From Legionella parisiensis (GTDB taxonomy: Bacteria; Pseudomonadota; Gammaproteobacteria; Legionellales; Legionellaceae): DNA of 64,000 nt. Of this stretch, positions 55,747-62,477 are shown in pieces (position 1 is the stretch's first letter; the number at the start of each line of letters is the position of its first letter). The translations under genes and the position numbers were made by a program. The stretch covers positions 62,001 through 126,000 of the forward strand of contig NZ_LNYQ01000012.1 in NCBI RefSeq assembly GCF_001467945.1, given 5' to 3'. The notes under the pieces were generated by a model that made no database searches, was not told where the DNA came from, and saw nothing but the letters and a program-made list of their open reading frames with translations.

Positions 55747-55806
55747 TTTGCTGTACGGCTGCACGTTTTCACCCAGGCTATACGTTTTAATCATAAGGTG
55801 AATTTT

Positions 55807-57207
55807 ATGGATAATAGCAATACCCGTGGAAAGCTGTTTGTACTGGATACCAATATTTTAATGCATGATCCAACAGCCATCTATCATTTTGAAGAGCATG
55901 ATATCTATCTGCCGATGGTTGTTCTGGAAGAATTAGACAGTCATAAAACGGGTACATCAGAGGTAGCACGTAACGTACGTCAAACGAACCGCATGTTGGT
56001 TGAGCTCATGAGTAACGCATCTCACGAACAAATCGTATCCGGACTAACGATACCCAACTACCTCACCTCAGATAAAAAAAAGTGCAGCGGCAAGCTGTTT
56101 TTCCAAACCGATGAATTCGACCAGGTAGTCCCTACCACTCTTCCAGGACATAAAGTAGATAATACTATTCTTGCGACCGCTTTGGGTTTACAAAAAAAAT
56201 ATGCCGGCAAAAAACAAGTAATTATTGTATCAAAAGACATTAACTTGCGTATCAAGGCAGGGATACTTGGAATTCTTGCAGAAGATTATTACAGTGACCA
56301 GGTATTGGATGATGTGAATCTGCTGCATAGGGGCTTGCACATTCTTGATAATAACTTCTGGGATGCCCATGCTAAAGATATGGGATCATGGCAAGAAAGT
56401 GGTAAAACCTTCTATAAGGTGACAGGACCGTTAATCAATCAATGGAATCCTAATGATTGCATCAGTACTGAGGACGATCAATTTCAAGCGATTGTGAAAA
56501 AGCTTGAAAGTGATCATGCAATCATTCAGTTAATTCGTGATTACACAAAGCACTCCGTATGGGGAATTCATGCTAAAAACCGTGAGCAAAACTTTTCTCT
56601 AAACTTACTCATGGATCCTGATATCGATTTTGTCAGCTTACAAGGTCCGGCTGGAACAGGTAAAACGCTGCTCACCATTGCTGCAGGCCTAACCCAAGTT
56701 CTGGATCAAAACCGTTACTCAGAAATTCTCATGACGCGCGTGACGATTCCTGTAGGTGAAGACATTGGCTTTTTGCCTGGGACTGAAGAAGAAAAAATGA
56801 CGCCATGGATGGGGGCTTTAATGGATAACTTAGAAGTCCTACACAGTTCACAAGTAGGCGGCAGCTTTGGACGAGGAGCCACTCAGGATTTATTACAAAA
56901 CAAAATTAAAATTCGCTCCTTAAACTTCATGCGCGGGCGTACTTTTTTAAATCGCTACATTATCATTGATGAAGCGCAAAACCTAACTCCCAAACAAATA
57001 AAAACTTTAGTCACTCGAGCAGGCCCAGGATCCAAAATTATTTGCTTAGGTGATATCAAACAAATAGATACTCCTTACTTAAGTGAAACGACTTCGGGTT
57101 TAACTTTTGCAGTAGATCGTTTTAAACACTGGGAACATAGTGCGCATATGAGTTTAACTCGTGGAGAACGCTCAAGACTTGCCTTTTATGCCGCGGAACA
57201 TTTATAG
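55807..57207 (+). CDS. phoH: PIN-PhoH fusion ATPase (PhoH2/YlaK type)
   Basis: 466 residues from the ATG at 55807, with AAGGTGA 5 bases upstream; the frame runs back to 55681 through palindromic repeat DNA and is not believed. The N-terminal PIN nuclease domain has KLFVLDTNILMHDP (D14), LPMVVLEELDSHK and HKVDNTILATAL. The C-terminal PhoH ATPase has LQGPAGTGKTLL (Walker A) and IIDEAQNLTPKQIKTLVTRAG. In mycobacteria PhoH2 is an RNA helicase and sequence-specific RNase. The stop is followed after three bases by the 107-bp palindromic element. Confidence 0.92.
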   Translation: MDNSNTRGKLFVLDTNILMHDPTAIYHFEEHDIYLPMVVLEELDSHKTGTSEVARNVRQTNRMLVELMSNASHEQIVSGLTIPNYLTSDKKKCSGKLFFQTDEFDQVVPTTLPGHKVDNTILATALGLQKKYAGKKQVIIVSKDINLRIKAGILGILAEDYYSDQVLDDVNLLHRGLHILDNNFWDAHAKDMGSWQESGKTFYKVTGPLINQWNPNDCISTEDDQFQAIVKKLESDHAIIQLIRDYTKHSVWGIHAKNREQNFSLNLLMDPDIDFVSLQGPAGTGKTLLTIAAGLTQVLDQNRYSEILMTRVTIPVGEDIGFLPGTEEEKMTPWMGALMDNLEVLHSSQVGGSFGRGATQDLLQNKIKIRSLNFMRGRTFLNRYIIIDEAQNLTPKQIKTLVTRAGPGSKIICLGDIKQIDTPYLSETTSGLTFAVDRFKHWEHSAHMSLTRGERSRLAFYAAEHL

Positions 57208-57210
57208 TAG

Positions 57211-57316
57211 GGGCTGTTTACATTTAGCCAGCTTGAGCTAAAATGGCCTGATTTTCGAGTACCGAAGCGCAGAAAATCAGGCCATTTGGCCAAGCGAGCA
57301 GAAATGAAAACAGACA
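57211..57316. repeat. Palindromic (MITE-like) element, copy 2
   Basis: Starts GGGCTGTTTACATTT and ends GAAATGAAAACAGAC; centre TGGCCTGATTTTCGAGTACC then GAAGCGCAGAAAATCAGGCCA, the arms TGGCCTGATTTTC and GAAAATCAGGCCA being exact inverses. It shares ends and centre with the copy at 3908-4014. It fills almost all of the space between phoH and guaC, so it must shape the 3' end of phoH and the leader of guaC. Confidence 0.8.
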
Positions 57317-57338
57317 CTATGTACTTTAAGGATTTACC

Positions 57339-58349
57339 ATGACTGACCATGCCATCACTTTTGATGACGTTCTCCTTGTTCCTTCGTACAATCATCACGA
57401 GTCAAGAAGAGTAGTAGAAACAACCAGTACTGACAGACTGGGTAAATTGACCCTCGAACTCCCTGTAATCAGCTCAAATATGGATACTATTACTGAAAGT
57501 GATATGGCTAATTTCATGAGCTCTAAAGGTGCTATGGGTGCCTTGCACCGCTTTATGTCCATCGAAGACAATATCAAAGAATTTACACAGTGTCATAATA
57601 AAGTTTTTGTTTCAGTTGGCTGTACTGCAGCTGAATTGGAACGAGCAGAAGCATTGCGTGATGCAGGAGCGGACTATTTCTGTGTGGATGTTGCCCATGC
57701 TCATGCCAAGTATGTAGGAAAAACCTTAAAAAGCTTACGCCATATACTTGCTGACCGCTGTATTATGGCAGGAAATGTTGCCACTTATGCTGGCGCTGAT
57801 TATCTTGCTTCATGTGGTGCTGACATTATTAAAGCAGGTATTGGCGGTGGTTCTGTGTGCAGCACCCGAATTAAAACAGGTTTTGGCGTCCCCATGCTAA
57901 CCTGTATTCTGGATTGTTCACGTGCTGACCGCTCTATAGTCGCCGATGGTGGCATAAAAACCTCTGGCGATATAGTCAAAGCCTTAGCCTTTGGTGCCGA
58001 TTTTGTCATGATTGGCGGCATGTTAGCAGGCACAGCGCCAACCCCCGGTGAAGTCATTCAAAAGAAAGACGGTAGCAAAGTGAAGCGTTATCGTGGAATG
58101 GCCTCTAAAGAAGCGCAAGAAAATTTCTTAGGACAAATGCACGAATGGAAAACGGCGGAGGGAGTAGCAACTGAAGTTCCTTTCAAAGAAAATCCTGATG
58201 CAATCGTTGCGGATATAATAGGTGGTTTAAGATCCGGTCTTACTTATGCTGGCGCTGATACAATAAGCGAACTGCAACGTAAATTAAATTATGTAGTTGT
58301 CACGCAAGCAGGACGCATTGAAAGCTTACCGCACAAATTATTAGGTTAG
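57339..58349 (+). CDS. guaC: GMP reductase
   Basis: 336 residues, IMPDH/GMPR barrel without CBS domains. Catalytic cysteine C174 lies in GIGGGSVCSTR; VADGGIKTSGDIVKALAFGADFVMIGG is the phosphate site; the flap has KTAEGVATEVPFKEN, matching GMP reductases (S-E-G...EVPFKG) rather than the R-Y pair of IMP dehydrogenase. It converts GMP to IMP with NADPH for purine salvage. The loop has GIGGGS where most relatives have GIGPGS. AAGGATTTACC lies just before the ATG. Confidence 0.85.
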   Translation: MTDHAITFDDVLLVPSYNHHESRRVVETTSTDRLGKLTLELPVISSNMDTITESDMANFMSSKGAMGALHRFMSIEDNIKEFTQCHNKVFVSVGCTAAELERAEALRDAGADYFCVDVAHAHAKYVGKTLKSLRHILADRCIMAGNVATYAGADYLASCGADIIKAGIGGGSVCSTRIKTGFGVPMLTCILDCSRADRSIVADGGIKTSGDIVKALAFGADFVMIGGMLAGTAPTPGEVIQKKDGSKVKRYRGMASKEAQENFLGQMHEWKTAEGVATEVPFKENPDAIVADIIGGLRSGLTYAGADTISELQRKLNYVVVTQAGRIESLPHKLLG

Positions 58350-58378
58350 TGTAAAGAAATCATCAACCTTCATGAAGA

Positions 58379-58415
58379 GAAACTCGGGTTTATCGAACAC
58401 AAATTCCCGAGTTTC
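58379..58415. terminator. Bidirectional terminator-like stem-loop
   Basis: GAAACTCGGG (58379-58388) and CCCGAGTTTC (58406-58415) are exact inverses around a 17-nt loop, lying between convergent guaC and the acidic protein gene. Confidence 0.7.
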
Positions 58416-58431
58416 AAATTCGCTTGATACG

Positions 58432-59220
58432 TTATGAATTAAGTTGCACAGTACTAGTGAGATCTTCATCTTTTTCAGAAGTAGGAGCAGATTTGGTTGG
58501 TTGTTCTGTGAGCAAATCGTCCCAGCCAGCCATATCGCCAAATGCTTCCTGCGCTTCGGCCATTAAATTATCGGATTGAGTACTTTTCGGAGCATCGAGT
58601 TCCATTGTCTCGTCGTTCTCCACCTCTTCTTGAGGACCATCCTTTTTCATGCTATCTTGAATCGATTTTGTAGCCTGATTTATGGCATCTGTAAGCCCCT
58701 TACTGACCATATCAGGAAGAGAACTTATTGAATCTGTAAACTGCCCAACCGCTTTACCCACTGCAGTATTACTGATACTCTTACCAATCTCATCTAGTTT
58801 CTCTCCAGCCTTATCCTTGAGTTGTTGGCCTAGGTCTTCCGCTTTAGCAACTATTGCATCCTTCAATCCACCTACAGCTTTTCCCAGATCTGTATTTGAA
58901 ACTTTATTCCAACCTGCTTTCGCAACATCTTTTAAGGCATCGTTGATACTTCCGTTAATATCTGCAACCATCTTCTGCAGATCTTCATTCAGCGCAAGAT
59001 AGGGGTTCTTTTCCTGGCTCTCTTCTTTCTTCTTTGCACTAGGTTTAGGCACCGAATCTTGTTGCTGCTGAGCTTTCTTCTTATCTTCCTCATCGTCCCC
59101 CTTAGTTGCTTTTGGCTTTGGCTCCTCAACAGTAGGAGCAATAACTTGCGGCTGTTGAGGGGGGGGTGTAGGATTTGTTGGTTTTTTATCAACATTTGAA
59201 TCAGGTTTCTCAGTACTCAT
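58432..59220 (-). CDS. Low-complexity acidic protein with helical repeats, effector candidate
   Basis: 262 residues. Residues 1-70 are disordered and rich in Pro, Lys, Glu and Gln. 80-190 form amphipathic helices with an internal repeat: SNTDLGKAVGGLKDAI (108-123) and SNTAVGKAVGQFTDSI (150-165), 42 residues apart. The C-terminus is acidic and ends EKDEDLTSTVQLNS, reminiscent of Dot/Icm signals. No family is recognised. A run of eight C (G8 at 59159-59166 on the plus strand) codes for prolines near residues 19-21 and could slip, changing the frame. The function is unknown; an effector is only a guess from composition. Confidence 0.6.
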   Translation of the reverse strand: MSTEKPDSNVDKKPTNPTPPPQQPQVIAPTVEEPKPKATKGDDEEDKKKAQQQQDSVPKPSAKKKEESQEKNPYLALNEDLQKMVADINGSINDALKDVAKAGWNKVSNTDLGKAVGGLKDAIVAKAEDLGQQLKDKAGEKLDEIGKSISNTAVGKAVGQFTDSISSLPDMVSKGLTDAINQATKSIQDSMKKDGPQEEVENDETMELDAPKSTQSDNLMAEAQEAFGDMAGWDDLLTEQPTKSAPTSEKDEDLTSTVQLNS

Positions 59221-59485
59221 AAATCTTAACCTCGATAATCTACCCCTATTACGTTAAAGATAGCACAATATAAGAAACATTGCCTTAATAGATGCGTAGA
59301 TCCAATATTTTCGGATACACTAAATCTTATCAAGATTCGTTGCTTGATAATTTTTTTTCAACCATAATTTACAATAACTTTGCAAAGCAGGCTTCTTGAA
59401 AAGCAGAGAGAGGCGAAGCGGAGAACTTGAGTGTATAAACGACAAAACATCTCGCCCTCTTGCAGTATAGAAAGAGGTCTAACAC
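59221..59485. other. 265-bp gap between divergent genes
   Basis: Holds the promoters of the acidic protein (-) and the hydrolase (+). No repeat or RNA fold recognised. Confidence 0.4.
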
Positions 59486-59518
59486 ATGCAACCTATATGG
59501 AATGATTATGAATCCTAA
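59473..59518 (+). promoter_or_regulatory. Possible 10-codon leader ORF overlapping the hydrolase start
   Basis: AGAGG (59474-59478) precedes ATG 59486, giving MQPIWNDYES and TAA at 59516-59518. The hydrolase start codons (59502, 59508) lie inside this mini-frame in another phase, an arrangement that would couple their translation. The best ribosome site of the region belongs to the mini-ORF. Confidence 0.4.
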
Positions 59519-60347
59519 CGATTTTCGCTTCATGCGTCGCGGCAAACAATTGTTTGATTTAAAAAGGGAAGATTTTGCCCTCCTTAAACCAATTAGGAAG
59601 CAGGGAACAAAAACAGAGCATGCATTACTGCTTTTACACGGGTTTACTTCCTCCCCGGCTGTTTATCGCTATCTGATTCCGCAATTAAATCAATATGATG
59701 CTTTAGTTTGCCCCGCATTACCCGGACATGCAGACAGCATCACTGCATTTGCACAAGCCACGGCCAAAGATTCGCTTGAGTGTGTTACCCAAGAATGTGA
59801 CGCCTTATTTAAGGAGTACCAAAAAGTAGACATACTCGGATTATCCTTTGGCGGGCTATTGGCATGTCAGTTGAGCGCGCGTTTTAAATTCAATCATATG
59901 TTTCTTTTAGCGCCTGCGTTAAAATTGCAGATGAATACTCAGCAGAATCTCAAACTTCTTATCGCACTGCAAAAGCTTGGATTTTGCGAACTACGAGGTA
60001 GAGCAGGCAATCTCGTCACCAACGAATATGCTGAAATATCTTATAGAAAGATTCCAATTCCTGCACTGATTGAACTGTTTACTCTGATTAATGAATATCA
60101 ATGGGTAACACCAAACTGCCCGATTGATCTTTTTTTGGGTACCTATGATAGCGTCGTTGCCTCAAAAGAGATAGAGAAAATGTTCTCTCACTTACCCCAT
60201 ACGACCATACATTGGCTAACAAACTCAGCACATGTTTTACCATTAGACAATGATCTGGATATTATTGTTCAGTGCATTAATCAACGCAAACCAGGTGAAA
60301 AAACCTCTCCTCAGTTGGGAGAGGAGATACTTGCGCCTGGAATATAG
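59508..60347 (+). CDS. Alpha/beta hydrolase, carboxylesterase/lysophospholipase-like
   Basis: 279 residues from the ATG at 59508, where TATGGA lies 6 bases upstream; ATG 59502 is the alternative. The frame to 59460 (TTG) is rejected. LLLLHGFTSSPAVYRYL is the oxyanion strand, DILGLSFGGLLACQLSA carries the nucleophile serine in GLSFGG, GTYDSVVASKE the acid, and NSAHVLPLD the histidine. Family members are esterases or monoacylglycerol lipases. No signal peptide, so cytoplasmic. A 7-bp hairpin (60304-60324) lies within the last codons. Confidence 0.85.
   Translation: MNPNDFRFMRRGKQLFDLKREDFALLKPIRKQGTKTEHALLLLHGFTSSPAVYRYLIPQLNQYDALVCPALPGHADSITAFAQATAKDSLECVTQECDALFKEYQKVDILGLSFGGLLACQLSARFKFNHMFLLAPALKLQMNTQQNLKLLIALQKLGFCELRGRAGNLVTNEYAEISYRKIPIPALIELFTLINEYQWVTPNCPIDLFLGTYDSVVASKEIEKMFSHLPHTTIHWLTNSAHVLPLDNDLDIIVQCINQRKPGEKTSPQLGEEILAPGI
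60304..60324 (+). terminator. Hairpin at the end of the hydrolase gene
   Basis: CCTCTCC and GGAGAGG pair perfectly around TCAGTTG, inside the last 15 codons. It may end transcription or stabilise the mRNA; there is no T-run. Confidence 0.4.
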
Positions 60348-60458
60348 TAGCTGGCTGCTTGCAGCCAGGCCACGAAGCTGCGCTACAATCTGATGCCATT
60401 ATGTGGGCGCTAACCTCTTCTACGTCTTTCGGCTTGTCGGCAGTACCCACCCAGGTAA
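60330..60458. repeat. Dispersed palindromic repeat region
   Basis: GCGCCTGGAATATAGTAGCTGGCTGCTTGCAGCCAGGCC contains the exact hairpin TGGCTGC-TT-GCAGCCA, followed by GAAGCTGCGCTAC and, further on, CACCCAGGTAAAG. These words match the other dispersed repeats. Confidence 0.5.
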
Positions 60459-60525
60459 AGATAGATTCTGCGGACAAGCCGCAGAACGCAGGTGATTTTA
60501 AGAACCATAAACATTCAGTGTGACT

Positions 60526-61491
60526 TTAAGGAAACTGCTTGTTGTAGCGTGTGAAATCTTTCAAATCGTATTGATTCCACTCGCGCATATCCAACACTGA
60601 GCCATTATAAGCCATAAAATCTGCACGTGTAGTTGGTAAATTAAAATAATATATATCACTGGCATCAGTAGCCAAATTGCTTTGATGTTTCACCGCCGAA
60701 ATCTCGGCAACAGCGTGGTCATGGGTCCGCACAAAACTGCGTTGCGCACGTAAATAACGTCCTTTAAAGCGTGCATTTCCCCAAAGCTCAACATCAAGTC
60801 GATTTACTGCACCCGCTAATTGAATTGTTGTTTTCTGTTTCGCACGTACAGTTAAGGTATCTGTTTTAACCCAATAAAAACTGATCCAAGCGTTTCCTTG
60901 CATGGTTAAATTAGATAGATTAGCAACACCTGAAAGCTGTACCTTTGGACTTTCCTGCAGGTGAATCTGTAAGCTTGGGCTAGTTAATCCACTAATTTGG
61001 GTCAGACCTTTACCTTTTATATCCAGTACACGCAAGCCAATAGATCCACCTAATCTAACATTTCCAGTATTTATCAAATAAACATCCAATACGCTGGTAT
61101 GCAGTCTATCCCCGGTGATTAGAGGCGTACCATTAGCCGTTAAGCGGTTAAGAAAGCGACCTCTAACCTGAGCATAAACTGGGCCAAATTTTGGATAACC
61201 ACCGCCTAGAACCAAATACAGAGTGTTTTGTACTACTTCAACTTTTATGGCGGCCAAATCGCGCGCATCACCCGATAAAATCACCTGAGGTTTTTTATAG
61301 CCTGTATGCAAACTGATGTTGATTTGTCCTTGCGCATTAACCTGATTAAAAGAAGATACTTGTCTGACTTGTTTTGTCTTGAACGCTTGCGGCGGAACTG
61401 AGGGTTGATTTTTTGGCGCATGATGTGCACAAGAAGCTAATAAAAAGATAATTAGAATCAATAAATAACACCGCTTTAGCATAGGCTTCAT
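60526..61491 (-). CDS. Lipoprotein with GIN (DUF2807-like) beta-helical domain
   Basis: 321 residues. The lipobox LLASC places the acylated cysteine at C21. The rest is beta-rich, with repeated strands of the type VRQVSSFNQVNAQGQINISL, LDIKGKGLTQISGL, VQLSGVANLSNLTMQGN and LAGAVNRLDVELWGN, as in auto-transporter-like GIN domains. Likely anchored to the inner leaflet of the outer membrane. Family members are envelope proteins of unknown function; the true partner is not predictable. It lies 55 bases after the ribonuclease gene on the same strand. Confidence 0.78.
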   Translation of the reverse strand: MKPMLKRCYLLILIIFLLASCAHHAPKNQPSVPPQAFKTKQVRQVSSFNQVNAQGQINISLHTGYKKPQVILSGDARDLAAIKVEVVQNTLYLVLGGGYPKFGPVYAQVRGRFLNRLTANGTPLITGDRLHTSVLDVYLINTGNVRLGGSIGLRVLDIKGKGLTQISGLTSPSLQIHLQESPKVQLSGVANLSNLTMQGNAWISFYWVKTDTLTVRAKQKTTIQLAGAVNRLDVELWGNARFKGRYLRAQRSFVRTHDHAVAEISAVKHQSNLATDASDIYYFNLPTTRADFMAYNGSVLDMREWNQYDLKDFTRYNKQFP

Positions 61492-61546
61492 TCCCGTTTC
61501 AATAATTCCTCTACATTAGATGAAGTTCTGACAATGTGCAAGGCTA

Positions 61547-62308
61547 CTAAAACCAACTTCCTTTATTAAAATTAGAAAGCATGACATTGACAGGGCAGGT
61601 GTCATTCACCTGGGAATTAGGCGCATTATCGATCAAAGACTCTAAAGGTTCCTCGAAAGGAATTAATGCGGGTAATTGAATATAGATATCAACCAATATG
61701 CCATTTCTACACCCTAAATAAACTTTTCCGGAATTATTTTTACCAAATGCTTTGCCTACCATCTCCCGCAAAACAGTTATGGGAACTTTTTGTCCTTGAT
61801 GTTCCGTTAAATAATGCCCCAAAACAGAATTATCGACTGATTCAGTCAAGCGCATGGCAAGTGAAAAATATTCATCGGCAGACAAAATTTGACAACTGCC
61901 GTGTTTATTCCATTCATGACGCTCCAAACAACTTCCATAATGATAACTAGGCATCATCTTTTGCAAATGCTTAGATACCGCGGAGGATAAATTTAATGGA
62001 GGATATGCACAATGATTTGATTTCTGCTCGACACCACAATATCCATAACTTTGTCCGCAGGCATGTTGATTGGGCCATAAACCATGCAAAGTCAGATGTT
62101 TTGCTTGATAGGAATTTTTAGGTAAGTGCATACATTCGGGTTTACCTGCTTCATATCCATATGTTTGACAAAAACCCGGTTGCGAACTAAGCGCTAAGAC
62201 ATAAGAATCAGACATGCCTGCATGGGTATCACACACATCACCCAGAGCAACAGAAGCAATAGCGTTAACAGAAAAAACAAGCAACAACAGGATAGTGAAC
62301 TTTTTCAT
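61547..62308 (-). CDS. srnA: Secreted T2-family ribonuclease (SrnA-like)
   Basis: 253 residues with a signal peptide (about 1-18). The two catalytic segments are LTLHGLWPNQ (H75) and RHEWNKHGSC (H131, E132, H136), both complete. Several cysteines support extracellular disulfides. L. pneumophila exports a T2 ribonuclease, SrnA, through the type II system to support growth in amoebae; this is the obvious counterpart. T2 enzymes cut RNA through a 2',3'-cyclic phosphate without sequence preference. Confidence 0.88.
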   Translation of the reverse strand: MKKFTILLLLVFSVNAIASVALGDVCDTHAGMSDSYVLALSSQPGFCQTYGYEAGKPECMHLPKNSYQAKHLTLHGLWPNQHACGQSYGYCGVEQKSNHCAYPPLNLSSAVSKHLQKMMPSYHYGSCLERHEWNKHGSCQILSADEYFSLAMRLTESVDNSVLGHYLTEHQGQKVPITVLREMVGKAFGKNNSGKVYLGCRNGILVDIYIQLPALIPFEEPLESLIDNAPNSQVNDTCPVNVMLSNFNKGSWF

Positions 62309-62445
62309 TAAGACACTCCATGTCAGGCTTTTTTAAACATTATACAGAAGAAGATGATGAATGCCACTTTTTTATTGTCACATTACCTATTGAATTTTAA
62401 TGAAAAATTTTAAACAAGGCGTCTAGTTCAAACACTGAACACTGC

Positions 62446-62460
62446 ACAACCTGGGTTAGG
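62446..62460. repeat. Short copy of the CCTGGGTTAGG dispersed word
   Basis: ACAACCTGGGTTAGG lies 18 bases beyond the stop of the last gene, on the side towards srnA. Confidence 0.3.
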
Positions 62461-62477
62461 GGTTAAATCGTCTCGAC

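Larger units (their letters stand above)
55396..55806. other. 411-bp gap built largely of palindromes
   Basis: The region between bcp and phoH holds two inverted-repeat elements (55445-55529 and 55665-55746) and a CCCAGGCTA repeat word (near 55775). A frame from 55681 is open into phoH but consists of this repeat sequence. No independent gene. Confidence 0.6.

Noticed and set aside
55681..55806. 42-residue N-terminal extension of PhoH
   Set aside because: It consists of an inverted repeat and repeat words; the ATG at 55807 has AAGGTGA and begins at the PIN domain.
57205..57320. GGGGCTG start near 57210 as a tmRNA (ssrA) end, given smpB nearby
   Set aside because: Too short, no tRNA-like CCA end and no tag ORF; the stretch is a palindromic repeat.
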